Shown piece after piece: positions 48,178 through 57,304 of a DNA stretch of 64,000 nt (within the stretch, counting starts at the first letter, position 1; every line of letters starts with the position of its first letter). The notes below the pieces were generated by a model. That model saw only the letters and a list, made by a program, of their open reading frames with translations. It did not search any database and was not told the origin of the DNA. This stretch comes from Pseudomonadota bacterium (GTDB lineage Bacteria; Pseudomonadota; Alphaproteobacteria; Sphingomonadales; Sphingomonadaceae). The stretch spans positions 12,467-76,466 of the forward strand of contig JAFAEZ010000023.1 of assembly GCA_023423775.1 (NCBI GenBank), written 5' to 3'. The position numbers and the translations under genes are program-made.

Positions 48178-49945
48178 CGACCCGCCACATCCGATAAGGC
48201 GAGTTCTTCGGAAGCGTCACCGGCGCGAGCCATTCCGGCACCTTGCCCGCCGCGAGCTGGGCATAGAAGCCGTTGGGCGCTTCCTTTGCGTAGACGGTCG
48301 ACTCCGAGAGGTTCGGACAGATCAGCACATAATCGATGCCGCGGCGATCGATCACGCCGCGCGCATATTCGGGCGTGCCGCGGAAGCTCTTCATCACGTC
48401 CAGAATGGCATCGCCATTGCGATGATAGGGCCCGGCCACCGCATCGTGATGGGTGACCGTGATCAGCCGGGGCGAGAGATCGACGAAGGTCAGCACATAA
48501 CCCTTGGGCTGGAGCGCAATCGGACGCAGCGCAGCGAGCGTAGGACATCTGGCATTGGCCAAGTTGACCGTCTTCAGGCGCTTGCTCTGCGCCTCGGGGA
48601 TGAGATCGACGCCGTTCTGCACGACCAGGCCTGAAATGAGAGCGAAGGCACCGACGGTGCCCGCGACCCGCGGCAGTAGAGGCTTGATCGACTGGGACCA
48701 CTGGATCGCGATCCACGCCAGCGCCGTGGCGCCGGGAATGGAGAGGAGCTGCGCCGCCGCGCCGGCGCGGGTCTGCCACAGCAGCAACGCGACCGGCAGG
48801 ACAGCCAAAGCGGCCACTGTTGTCCAGGGAAGCAGGGCCGCCTTGTCGCCGCGCGTGCGCCAGAGCATGACCGCATAGCCGACCAGCCCGGCCAGCGGCA
48901 GCGACACGACATTGGCGATCACGCCCCAGCTATGCCGATAGATCGGGCGCGCCTCGCGCACATTGCCGAGCCACATCGCCTCGAGTTCGGGCGAAACCCC
49001 CTCGAGCCGGCTGAGGCAATGCGGCCAGGCGAGTGCGTAGCCTGCGGCGAGAAAGGCGCCGGCCACTGCGCCCGCGCCGAGCCGGGCGGCCCAATGCTGC
49101 GCCTTCAGGAACGAGAGCAAGACGGCCAAAGCGCCGGCCACGACCATCACCGAAAGCCACACTGGGGACAGCGCGTCGCACACCGGCGCGCTGTTCGCTT
49201 CCGAGGTGAACAGCAAATAGAAGAGGCCGCAGCCACCGGCGAGGCTGGCACCGTAAGCAGCGAGGCGCCGCGCCTGTCCCTGGTCGCGCACCCACATCAG
49301 AGCGATCATGGCGCCTGCGGCCGCGAGATAGATCAGCATTTCGAGGCCGATCGCGAGCGAGAGAGCCGTCGCCACCCCGGCCAGGGCCCCGCCGCGCGCC
49401 CGCTTGGGATCGGTCAGCGAGACGAGCACGAGGCTGAGCATCGCCAGCTGCCAGCCATGATGGTCGATGCGGAGCGGCGACCACATGCCGCGCGCCGAAT
49501 GGGCGCAGAGCAGCAACGCGATGCCGAGCGCGAACGCCTTGGGCGAGATCAGGCGCCGGCACGCGACCGCGATCGCGCCCATCGCGACCGCCATCGGCAG
49601 CATCGGCGCCAGCGCCACGGCCACTTTCTCGGCCATCGCCCCGCCCAGGAAGGGCTTGAGCAGCAGGATGAGGCCGGCGATCGGCAGGTCGACCAGGCGC
49701 GACCAGTGGATATTGGCTCCGGTGGGCGGATCGAGCCGATATTGGCGCAGGTCGTACCAGCCCTGCCCGCCGAGCAGGCCCCTCACCTGCATCATCCGCA
49801 TATTGTCGTCGGTATCGCTGAGCGCGAACCAGCCGATGGCGTTCCAGCGCGTGTACAGGAGCAAGGCCGCGGCGGCGACCCAGAACAGGGCCACGCACAG
49901 GCGCCAGTGCCTGGTAAATACGTCGCTTTCGCCCCCCGCCATCAT
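48167..49945 (-). CDS. Large multi-span membrane protein, possible GT-C/oligosaccharyltransferase type
   Basis: 592 residues with about twelve predicted spans and a soluble C-terminal part of roughly 130 residues. The first large extracytoplasmic loop has SDTDDNMRMMQV followed by YRLDPPTGANIHWSRLVDLP. An acidic motif in this place is typical of GT-C enzymes of the STT3/PglB kind, which use polyprenyl-linked sugars. The C-terminal region has RRGIDYVLICPN. It is divergent from gtrA (75 bp apart). The family link is inferred from topology and the acidic loop; donor and acceptor are unknown. Confidence 0.6.
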   Translation of the reverse strand: MMAGGESDVFTRHWRLCVALFWVAAAALLLYTRWNAIGWFALSDTDDNMRMMQVRGLLGGQGWYDLRQYRLDPPTGANIHWSRLVDLPIAGLILLLKPFLGGAMAEKVAVALAPMLPMAVAMGAIAVACRRLISPKAFALGIALLLCAHSARGMWSPLRIDHHGWQLAMLSLVLVSLTDPKRARGGALAGVATALSLAIGLEMLIYLAAAGAMIALMWVRDQGQARRLAAYGASLAGGCGLFYLLFTSEANSAPVCDALSPVWLSVMVVAGALAVLLSFLKAQHWAARLGAGAVAGAFLAAGYALAWPHCLSRLEGVSPELEAMWLGNVREARPIYRHSWGVIANVVSLPLAGLVGYAVMLWRTRGDKAALLPWTTVAALAVLPVALLLWQTRAGAAAQLLSIPGATALAWIAIQWSQSIKPLLPRVAGTVGAFALISGLVVQNGVDLIPEAQSKRLKTVNLANARCPTLAALRPIALQPKGYVLTFVDLSPRLITVTHHDAVAGPYHRNGDAILDVMKSFRGTPEYARGVIDRRGIDYVLICPNLSESTVYAKEAPNGFYAQLAAGKVPEWLAPVTLPKNSPYRMWRVVRR

Positions 49946-50020
49946 CGCCCCTTTTCAATCTCTTGCACCGGCATTAGTCGCTGCACCTCAAAGGGCAAGC
50001 CGGGGAGCGCAGCCATCCTA

Positions 50021-50425
50021 ATGATCAATGCCGCCTCCTCCGCACTGTTCGGACAATTGGTCCGCTATGCCCTGACCGGCGGTTTCATCACCGCGCTGGG
50101 CGCCGCCCTCTACTGGGTGACCGCGACCTTCCTGGGCGTGCATCCCCTGCTCGCCAACGTGCTCGCTTATGCCTTGTGCGTCGCGATCGGCTACGTGCTG
50201 CACAGCCGCTGGAGCTTCAAGGATCATGGCAGCCGCGACAATCCGGCGAAGCGGACCAGCCGCTTCTTCCTGGTCTCGCTGATCAGCTTCGCCCTCAACA
50301 GCCTGTTCGTCTGGATCCTCACCGGTCCTTTGCTCGATGGCCCGACCTGGTGGCCCGTGCTACCGATGTTGTTCGTGACGCCGCTCGTCACCTTCGCGCT
50401 CAACCGCCGCTGGGTATTCGCCTGA
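50021..50425 (+). CDS. GtrA family protein (polyprenyl-linked sugar flippase)
   Basis: 134 residues, four predicted spans, with the GtrA signature FGQLVRYALTGGFITALGAALYW near the start and ALNRRWVFA at the end. GtrA proteins are thought to flip undecaprenyl-phosphate-sugar across the inner membrane. The stop overlaps the methyltransferase start (TGATG). A GtrB-type enzyme lies on the other strand close by. Confidence 0.9.
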   Translation: MINAASSALFGQLVRYALTGGFITALGAALYWVTATFLGVHPLLANVLAYALCVAIGYVLHSRWSFKDHGSRDNPAKRTSRFFLVSLISFALNSLFVWILTGPLLDGPTWWPVLPMLFVTPLVTFALNRRWVFA

Positions 50426-51153
50426 TGGAACGTGTCGTCTATGACCGCATGGCCGAGCTGGACAGCCAGCATTGGTGGTATCGCGCCCGCCGCGAGATAC
50501 TGTCCGACCTGATCGCGCGCGAGGCCAGGCTCCCCGCCGACGCCCGCATCCTCGAAATCGGCTGCGGCACCGGGCACAACATCCCCATGCTGCAGCGCTT
50601 CGGCCGGGTCGACGCGATCGAGATAGACGGCGCCGCCCGCGCCATTGCCAGCCGCCGGCTCGGCCGTGCGGTGAGCGACGCTCCCCTGCCCGGCCTGCCG
50701 GGCATCGCCGATCGCCAATATGATCTGGTCGCTATCCTCGACGTGCTCGAACATGTCGAAGGCGATTGCGAGGCGCTGCGCAGCATCGCCCGCAAGCTGA
50801 AGCCCGGCGGCCGCATCCTGATCACCGTCCCAGCCTTCCCCTGGATGTGGAGCGCGCACGACGTCGTGAACCACCATCATCGGCGCTACACCAAGAAGAC
50901 CCTGAAGGCGGTGATCGGCGAGGCCGGGCTCAGGCTGGACTTCATGAGCTATTTCAACAGCCTGCTTTTTCCGCTCGCGGCGGCGGCGCGGCTGGCGGGA
51001 CGGATCACCGGCAAGGAGGACAGCGACGACGCGCTGCCGCCCAGGCCGGTCAACAGGCTGTTCGAGACCCTGTTCGGGCTCGAGCGTCACGCGATCGGCC
51101 GGATCCCTTTCCCGCCCGGCGTCTCGATCGTGGCGTTCGTCTCCGCCTCGTGA
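50425..51153 (+). CDS. Class I SAM-dependent methyltransferase
   Basis: 242 residues. Residues 40-110 hold the SAM-binding motifs ILEIGCGTGHNIPML and YDLVAILDVLEHVEGD. It begins MERVVYDRMAELDSQHWWYRARR, a form common in methyltransferases of cell-surface sugar loci. It overlaps gtrA by one base and its last 67 bp overlap the GtrB-type gene on the other strand. The substrate may be a sugar or lipid carrier; this is inferred from context. Confidence 0.85.
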   Translation: MERVVYDRMAELDSQHWWYRARREILSDLIAREARLPADARILEIGCGTGHNIPMLQRFGRVDAIEIDGAARAIASRRLGRAVSDAPLPGLPGIADRQYDLVAILDVLEHVEGDCEALRSIARKLKPGGRILITVPAFPWMWSAHDVVNHHHRRYTKKTLKAVIGEAGLRLDFMSYFNSLLFPLAAAARLAGRITGKEDSDDALPPRPVNRLFETLFGLERHAIGRIPFPPGVSIVAFVSAS

Positions 51154-52118
51154 GCGACATGGCCGAGATGCGGCCTTCCCTGCGCGTGGCCGGCAATGTC
51201 CGACACGATGTAGAGCGGCCGCCGCTTGGATTCGATGTAGAGCCGGCCGAGATATTCGCCGATCATACCGAGCACGAACATCTGCACGGCGCCTAGCACG
51301 ACGACGACCAGCATCAGCGAGGTCCAGCCCTGGATCGTGCTGCCCGATAGCCAGCTCACGGCGATGTAGGCGAGCAGCAGCAAGGAGGCGGCCACCAGCC
51401 ACAGGCCGATATGGCTCGCCATGCGCAGCGGCGCGGTCGAGAAGCCGGTGACGGCGTCGAACGCAAAGCTCAGCATCTTCGCGAGCGGATATTTGGTGAC
51501 CCCCGAAAAGCGCTCCTGGCGGTCATAGGCGAACGGCACCTGGCGGAAGCCGACCCAGGCGACCATGCCGCGGATGAAGCGCGCCTGCTCGGGCAGGCTC
51601 AGCAGGGCATCGAGCGCGCGCCGGCTCATCAGCCGGAAATCGCCGGTGTCGACCGGGATGTCGACATCGGTCATCCGCGACAGCAAGCGATAGAAGATCT
51701 TGGCGGTCGCCTTCTTGAACGCCGTCTCGCCGGCGCGGGCGCGGCGCACGGCGTAGACGACGTCAGCGCCCTGCCGGTCCATCTCCTGCATCATGGCCGG
51801 CAGCAGCTCGGGCGGGTCCTGCAGATCGGCGTCGATGATCAGGATGCGCTCGCCCGAACAGAGGTCGAGGCCGGCGGTGAGCGCAAGCTGGTGACCGTGG
51901 TTGCGCGAGAGATTGACCGCGACGAGATGCTCGTCGTCGCGCGCCAGATCCTGCATCGCGTCCCAGCTGCGGTCGCGCGAGCCGTCATTGACCAGCACGA
52001 TCTCGTAGGATTCTCCGGCCGCCGCCCGTGCCGCCGCCGTCACGCGCCGGTGCAGTTCGGCCAGGCACGCTTCCTCGTTGTAGCAGGGGATGACGACGGA
52101 CAAAGCGGGCGCGGTCAT
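51087..52118 (-). CDS. GtrB/DPM1-type glycosyltransferase family 2
   Basis: 343 residues from the ATG at 52118, with AGGAGAA upstream. The GT2 domain (residues 6-230) has SVVIPCYNEE, LVNDGSRDRSW and the metal-binding IDADLQDPPE. Two C-terminal spans follow. This layout matches GtrB/DPM1-like enzymes that load a sugar onto undecaprenyl or dolichyl phosphate on the cytoplasmic face. Coupled by ATGA overlap to the upstream membrane-protein gene. Confidence 0.9.
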   Translation of the reverse strand: MTAPALSVVIPCYNEEACLAELHRRVTAAARAAAGESYEIVLVNDGSRDRSWDAMQDLARDDEHLVAVNLSRNHGHQLALTAGLDLCSGERILIIDADLQDPPELLPAMMQEMDRQGADVVYAVRRARAGETAFKKATAKIFYRLLSRMTDVDIPVDTGDFRLMSRRALDALLSLPEQARFIRGMVAWVGFRQVPFAYDRQERFSGVTKYPLAKMLSFAFDAVTGFSTAPLRMASHIGLWLVAASLLLLAYIAVSWLSGSTIQGWTSLMLVVVVLGAVQMFVLGMIGEYLGRLYIESKRRPLYIVSDIAGHAQGRPHLGHVAHEAETNATIETPGGKGIRPIA

Positions 52119-53704
52119 GATTTCTCCTCGCGGGCCACCGACGGCGGTTCCCGGTCGACCACCCGATAGAGCACGGAGGTGCCGCTGCGCCAGATGGGTT
52201 GGAGCCCTTCGACAAGGCGCGGGTCGTAGCGCGGCGGCTGGATCAGCCAGACATAGTCGAACGCGTCGCGCGGCAGCCGCTTGAGCGTGTCGGCGATGGT
52301 GAGCCAGCTCTGACGGCGGCATTTGATCGGCGTGACCACCTGGGAAGGATCGCGGACGAACCATTCGCCCTGCGGGTAATGCACCGTGAGAAGCTGGGAA
52401 CCGGCCATCGTCCACTGGTCGTTGGTGAAGGCTTCGCGGCGCACGGTGGCGATGCCCGAAAGATGTTCCAGCCGCGAGCTGCGCCATCCCTCGCGGCAGT
52501 TGCGCCCGACGAAAGTGGCGAGGCGGGCGCCGTGGGGGACGTGATCGAGCGCGGCGAGGTGGCGGTCGTAATCTCGATCATAGAGCATGAAGCTCCAGGT
52601 CGTCCCGGCCATGCGGATGCCCACAAAAGCGAGCGCCGCCACCGCCGCGATCTTGGCAAAGCGCAGGCTCGCCTGGCCCTTCAGGCGGATGGCGAGCACC
52701 GCGGCCGCGAACATGTAAGGCACCAGACGCATGTCCGCGTAGGCCGAGCCGAAGATGATCCGGGGCAAACACACGAAGACGATCGCGAGGAAAATGGCGG
52801 AGGCGATCAGATTGCGGGAGAATTCGATCCGGGGACTGCGCAAGGCGCGCAGCAGGAGCAGAATGACGATGATGAGCGCGCCGAGATCGAAATATCCCCA
52901 GCGGTCGCGAAGCACCCATTTCAGCCAATAATATTTGGCCTCCCAATTGAACCAGTCGGTGGTCCGGCCGCCCGAAGCGCCGCTGCGCCAGAGCAGCATC
53001 AGCAGCAGGGGCGGCGCCAGCGACAGACAGTGCAGGCCGGCGTTGAACGCGGCGTGGACGAGATTGCGGCGATGGTCGATCTGGCGGACCAGTTCGGCCG
53101 AGAAGGCCATCACGCCCAGAGTGCCCCAGCCGAACGTGTGGGTGACCCAGACCAGGATCGAGATCGGCACGAACAGGATCGCGCGCAGCCGCAAGCGCCC
53201 GAGCCGCGCGAGATGCAGCCAGAAGCCGAACGCGAGGAAGGCGAAGGCCATCGACAAAGCGAAATTCACGAAGCCGAACATCAACGGATAGCCGTAGACG
53301 AAGGGCAGCGCGAAGAAGGCGGTCGGCGGGATGCGGCCGTGCACCTCCCGCGCGACCAGCAGGAAACCCCATACCGTCAGCGGCGGAATTGCGCCGACGA
53401 TCAGCTTCACCGCCAGCTCGAGTCCGACGAGCTTCGCCAGCGGCATGACCAGCAGATCGACGCCCAGATTGCCGAGCAGCGACCATTCGAAGCGGAAGAA
53501 ACGCTGCAGCGCCTCCGAATGGTCGAGGTCGAGCGCGACCTTGTAGCGCGCCATATGGCCCGGAAGGTCGGTGAGCGGCGCGATATCGACGATCAGCATC
53601 GGCAGCGCCGACAGCAGCATCACGGCAATCAGCAAAGCCGGGCTCTGCCAGAACCCGATCGGCTGGTCGGCGTGACCCGGAGGGGCTGAATGCGAAGCTT
53701 TCAA
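52115..53704 (-). CDS. Multi-span membrane protein, possible GT-C-type transferase (downstream tandem paralogue)
   Basis: 529 residues if begun at the TTG at 53704. The only ATG further up (53866) lies inside the preceding gene and would add 54 unlikely residues, so the start is uncertain. About ten to twelve spans. An acidic motif IAPLTDLPGHMARY is in the first extracytoplasmic loop, CLPRIIFGSAYADMRLVPY near the middle, and a soluble C-terminal domain with RREAFTNDQW and FDYVWLIQPPRYDP. It is clearly homologous to the next gene along its whole length. Its stop overlaps the GtrB-type start, so it is probably its partner. Function inferred. Confidence 0.65.
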   Translation of the reverse strand: MKASHSAPPGHADQPIGFWQSPALLIAVMLLSALPMLIVDIAPLTDLPGHMARYKVALDLDHSEALQRFFRFEWSLLGNLGVDLLVMPLAKLVGLELAVKLIVGAIPPLTVWGFLLVAREVHGRIPPTAFFALPFVYGYPLMFGFVNFALSMAFAFLAFGFWLHLARLGRLRLRAILFVPISILVWVTHTFGWGTLGVMAFSAELVRQIDHRRNLVHAAFNAGLHCLSLAPPLLLMLLWRSGASGGRTTDWFNWEAKYYWLKWVLRDRWGYFDLGALIIVILLLLRALRSPRIEFSRNLIASAIFLAIVFVCLPRIIFGSAYADMRLVPYMFAAAVLAIRLKGQASLRFAKIAAVAALAFVGIRMAGTTWSFMLYDRDYDRHLAALDHVPHGARLATFVGRNCREGWRSSRLEHLSGIATVRREAFTNDQWTMAGSQLLTVHYPQGEWFVRDPSQVVTPIKCRRQSWLTIADTLKRLPRDAFDYVWLIQPPRYDPRLVEGLQPIWRSGTSVLYRVVDREPPSVAREEKS

Positions 53705-53762
53705 AATGCGCGTAGCTCTTAAGGCTGTTCCGCCCGGTGCCTTCCCGCAATCCAGGCAAATT

Positions 53763-55331
53763 TCAACCGGAAAGTGGGCTCTTTTCCCAGTCGCGCCGTC
53801 CCCCGAACGGATCGCCGATCCGGTAGAGCACGCTGGTCCCGCTCCGCCACACCGGCACCAGACCATGCAGCGCTGCCGGATCGTGGCGCGGCGGAGCGAT
53901 CAGCCAGATATAATCAAAGGCGCTGCGGGGAACCTGGCGGAGAGCCTCGTCCAGCGAAAGCAGGGCCGTGCCCGGGCACGGGCGGGCGGTGACCATCTGC
54001 GAGGGGTCGGCCACGAACCTGCCGCCGGCAGGGTAATCCACGGTGAGCAATTGCGCGCCGGGCAGCACCCACTGGTCGTTGGAGAATGCCTCGCGCCGCA
54101 CGACCGCCAGGCCAGGCAGATGTTCGAACCGCGATGTCGCCCATTGCCGGCCGCACGAAACGCCGGTGAACGCCACCACGCGCGCGCCGTGCGGGAGATG
54201 GTCGAGCGCCGCCAGTTCGCGGTCGAAATCCCGGTCATAGAGCGCGAAGCTTGCCGTCGACGCGATCGTCCGAATGAGGAAGAATGCGGCGCCGGCCGCA
54301 GCGAGTTTGCGCGCGACGCCTTGCGGCATTCCGTCGCGCGGCCGGATGGCGAGCACGCCGACGGCGAGCAGATAGGGCGCGAGGCGCATGTCGGCATAAG
54401 CCGATCCGAACACGATGCGGGGCAGGCACAGGAACACCAGCGCCAGGAACAAGGCGGACATGCCGAGCATGCGGGAAAATTCGAGCCGCGGATGCCGCCA
54501 CCCCTCGAACAGCAGCAGCACGAGCACGATCACCGCGGCGATGTCGAGCGCCGCCCAGCGGTCGCGCAGCGCCATCGCCAGCCAGCCCGCTTTGGCCCTC
54601 AGGTTGAACCAATCGGCGGTCTCGCCGGCGACGGCGCCGCTCCGCCAGGCCAGCATCAGCGCCATCGGCACCGCGAGCGGGAGGCACTGGAGCACGGCGT
54701 GGAGCGCGGCCCGCGGTCGCGACCGCTCGCGGTCGAAGGCGCGTACCAGCTCGGCCGAGAAAGCGAGAACGCCGAGCGTCCCCCAGCCGAAGGCGTGGGC
54801 GAGCCAAAGCAGCAAGGCGATCGGCACGAACAAGGCGGCACGCAGCCGCAGCCGGCCCAATCGCCCCAGCCGCAGCCAGAGGCCGAAGGCGAGGAAAGCG
54901 AGCGCCATTGCCAGCGCGAAATTCGCGAAGCCGAAGATGAAGGGGTAATTGTAGGCGACCGGCACCGCGAACAAGGCGGTCGGCGGGACCCGTCCGTGCA
55001 CTTCGCGCGCCACCCACAGGAAGCCGGCGACCGTCAGTGGCGGAACCGAAAGCACGATCAGCTTTACCGCGAGTTCGAGGCCCAGCAGCGGCGCGAGCGG
55101 GACGACCAGCAGATCGATGCCGAGATTGCCGATCAACCCCCACCGGAATTCATAGAAACGCTGCAGCGCCGGCGAATGGGCTAGATCGAGCTCGATCCGA
55201 TAGCGCGCCATGTGGCCGGGCAGATCGATGAGCGGCGCGATGTCCGGCCAGAGCAACGGCACTGCAGACAGCAGGATCAGCGCCGCCAGCGTCCCGCGCT
55301 TCTCCCACCATGGCAATGACGCAGCTTCCAT
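53763..55331 (-). CDS. Multi-span membrane protein, possible GT-C-type transferase (upstream tandem paralogue)
   Basis: 522 residues from the ATG at 55331 (MEAASLPWWEKRGTLAALIL); an ATG at 55358 would add a glycine run. It matches its neighbour at the same motifs: IAPLIDLPGHMARY, CLPRIVFGSAYADMRLAPY, RREAFSNDQW and FDYIWLIAPPRHDP. It is first in a three-gene minus-strand run ending with the GtrB-type enzyme. Both copies look intact, with no frameshift. Confidence 0.65.
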   Translation of the reverse strand: MEAASLPWWEKRGTLAALILLSAVPLLWPDIAPLIDLPGHMARYRIELDLAHSPALQRFYEFRWGLIGNLGIDLLVVPLAPLLGLELAVKLIVLSVPPLTVAGFLWVAREVHGRVPPTALFAVPVAYNYPFIFGFANFALAMALAFLAFGLWLRLGRLGRLRLRAALFVPIALLLWLAHAFGWGTLGVLAFSAELVRAFDRERSRPRAALHAVLQCLPLAVPMALMLAWRSGAVAGETADWFNLRAKAGWLAMALRDRWAALDIAAVIVLVLLLFEGWRHPRLEFSRMLGMSALFLALVFLCLPRIVFGSAYADMRLAPYLLAVGVLAIRPRDGMPQGVARKLAAAGAAFFLIRTIASTASFALYDRDFDRELAALDHLPHGARVVAFTGVSCGRQWATSRFEHLPGLAVVRREAFSNDQWVLPGAQLLTVDYPAGGRFVADPSQMVTARPCPGTALLSLDEALRQVPRSAFDYIWLIAPPRHDPAALHGLVPVWRSGTSVLYRIGDPFGGRRDWEKSPLSG

Positions 55332-55448
55332 CCCCCCACCCCCGCCCCTGATTGCCATAAGCTTTCAGCGGCATTCAACCCCGATACAGCCGGCTCACCT
55401 TAGGTCGTCCTGCAAGGCGGATCGACCGCCCTCCCAGGAGACCGAAAG

Positions 55449-56012
55449 ATGAAGAAGACCCTTTTGCTGGCAACGGTCGGCGCCGCATTGCTGGCCGGAC
55501 CCAGCCTCGCCCAGCCCACTCGCACCGATGGCGGCGCGCGCCCGGAAATGACCCGCACCGCGGTAGAAGCCAAGGTGCGCGAGGCCTTTGCACGGGTCGA
55601 CGCCAATCGCGACGGATTCGTGACCGAAGCGGAAGCCAAGGCGTTGCGCGACGCTGCACGCACCGCACGCCAGGACAAGCGGGCGGATGGGCGCGCCGAT
55701 ATGTTCGCGAGGCTCGACGCCAACAAGGACGGCTCGATCAGCCGCGCCGAGTTTGACGCCCCGCGCGGCGACCGCGCCGAGAAGCGCGGCGAGCGCCGCG
55801 AGGCGCGCGGCCTCCGCGGCCATCGCGGCGGCTTCGCGCATTTCGGCGGCAAGGGCTTCGAGCGTTTCGACGTTAACAAGGACGGCCGCGTTTCGCTGCA
55901 GGAAGCGACCGAGCAGGCGCTCACCCAATTCGACCGGGTCGACGTCAATCGCGATGGCAGGATCAGTGCCGACGAGCGCCAGGCCGCATTCCAGGGCCGC
56001 CGTCGCGGCTGA
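55449..56012 (+). CDS. Secreted EF-hand calcium-binding protein
   Basis: 187 residues with a signal peptide (MKKTLLLATVGAALLAGPSLAQ). Four canonical EF-hand loops follow: DANRDGFVTEAE, DANKDGSISRAE, DVNKDGRVSLQE and DVNRDGRISADE. Between loops two and three is an Arg/Gly/His-rich linker of about 40 residues. It likely binds Ca2+ in the periplasm or outside the cell. Its partner is unknown. Confidence 0.88.
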   Translation: MKKTLLLATVGAALLAGPSLAQPTRTDGGARPEMTRTAVEAKVREAFARVDANRDGFVTEAEAKALRDAARTARQDKRADGRADMFARLDANKDGSISRAEFDAPRGDRAEKRGERREARGLRGHRGGFAHFGGKGFERFDVNKDGRVSLQEATEQALTQFDRVDVNRDGRISADERQAAFQGRRRG

Positions 56013-56032
56013 ACCAGCCTTTGACGGAGAGG

Positions 56033-56062
56033 GGGCCGGGGCGGCGACGCTCCGGCCCTTTT
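56033..56062 (+). terminator. Terminator of the EF-hand gene
   Basis: GGGCCGG (56033-56039) pairs with CCGGCCC (56052-56058), extended by G-U and G-C pairs to about ten. TTTT (56059-56062) follows and touches the stop codon of the minus-strand Cfa-type gene. Confidence 0.75.
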
Positions 56063-57291
56063 CACATCTGGCGGTAGCGCGCCTCCGCCTCGGCCATATA
56101 GTCGCGGGTGATCGGCAACGCCGTGCGATCGCGGATATATTGAACCTGGTAGACGCAGCCGCTGCCATTCTCGAACATGGTGATGCCCCCGGCCAGATAA
56201 TATTCCCAGAGGCGGAAGAAGCGCTCGTCGTAGAGGGCGACGATCTCGTCCCGCGCCGCGCGCGTCCGCTCCAGCCAGTGACGCAAAGTATGGGCGTAAT
56301 GGAGGCGGAGCGTCTCGACGTCGGCGACGATCATCTTGGCCGGCTCGCTCGCCGCGCACATCTCGGACAAGGGCGGCAGATAGTAACCGGGAAAGATATA
56401 TTTGTGGGTGAACGGATCGCCCGAACCCGAGCCCGCCGAGCCCAGCTTGCCGATCGTGTGAAGCAGCATCACCCCATCGTCGGCGAGCAATTCGCGGGAT
56501 TTGCGGAAGAAGGCGGCATAATGGATCGGGCCGACATGCTCGAACATGCCGACCGACACGATCCGGTCGAAACGTCCCTCGAGCCTGCGATAGTCGCGCA
56601 GTTCGAACTTCACGCGGTCGGCGACCCCGGCTTCCTCGGCGCGGCGCCGCGCGACCTTGAGCTGCTCCTCGGACAAGGTGACGCCGAGCACGTCGACGTC
56701 GGCGACCCGGTTGAGATAGAGCGCCATCCCGCCCCAGCCGCAGCCGATATCGAGCACGCGCTGGCCCGGCTTCAGGTATAGCTTGGCGGCAATGTGCGCC
56801 TTCTTGTCGGCCTGCGCCTGGTCGAGGCTGTTGGCAGGATCGCTGAAATAGGCGCAGCTATATTGGCGATCGCGGTCGAGGAAGAGATCGTAGAGCCGAT
56901 CCGACAGGTCGTAATGATGCGCGACGTTGCGCTTCGAGCGCGCCTCCCAGTTGAACCGCTTCCACCGGTTGAGCAGCTTGCCGGTGCCCCGCTTCAGCGC
57001 CTTGCGACCGCTTCCGCCTTTCTCCCACCGATTGTTGCCGACGACGAAGTCCATGAGATCGTAGATGTCGCCATTCTCGATCGTCAGCCGCCCGTTCATA
57101 TAGGCCTCGCCGAAGCCGAGCCGGGGGTTGCGGGCGATTTCGCGAATGACGCCGCTGTCGGCCAGACGCACCCGGATTTCCGGTCCGCCGCCGGGGCCGT
57201 AATCGGTGCTCGTCCCGTCGGGCTGGACGAGGGTGAGCCGGCCGCGGCGGATCAGCGAGTTGAGCAATTTCCCAAGCAAAGCCACGCGCAC
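56062..57291 (-). CDS. Cyclopropane-fatty-acyl-phospholipid synthase family protein
   Basis: 409 residues from a GTG at 57291 (a second GTG lies two codons in). The SAM motif VLDIGCGWGGMALYL is at about residue 186. YSCAYFSDP, VSVGMFEHVG and the block HKYIFPGYYLPPLSEM are those of Cfa-type enzymes. The family adds a methylene group to double bonds of membrane phospholipid acyl chains. It lies 13 bp downstream of the response-regulator gene. Confidence 0.9.
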   Translation of the reverse strand: MRVALLGKLLNSLIRRGRLTLVQPDGTSTDYGPGGGPEIRVRLADSGVIREIARNPRLGFGEAYMNGRLTIENGDIYDLMDFVVGNNRWEKGGSGRKALKRGTGKLLNRWKRFNWEARSKRNVAHHYDLSDRLYDLFLDRDRQYSCAYFSDPANSLDQAQADKKAHIAAKLYLKPGQRVLDIGCGWGGMALYLNRVADVDVLGVTLSEEQLKVARRRAEEAGVADRVKFELRDYRRLEGRFDRIVSVGMFEHVGPIHYAAFFRKSRELLADDGVMLLHTIGKLGSAGSGSGDPFTHKYIFPGYYLPPLSEMCAASEPAKMIVADVETLRLHYAHTLRHWLERTRAARDEIVALYDERFFRLWEYYLAGGITMFENGSGCVYQVQYIRDRTALPITRDYMAEAEARYRQM

Positions 57292-57304
57292 GTTCCTTTC
57301 GATG

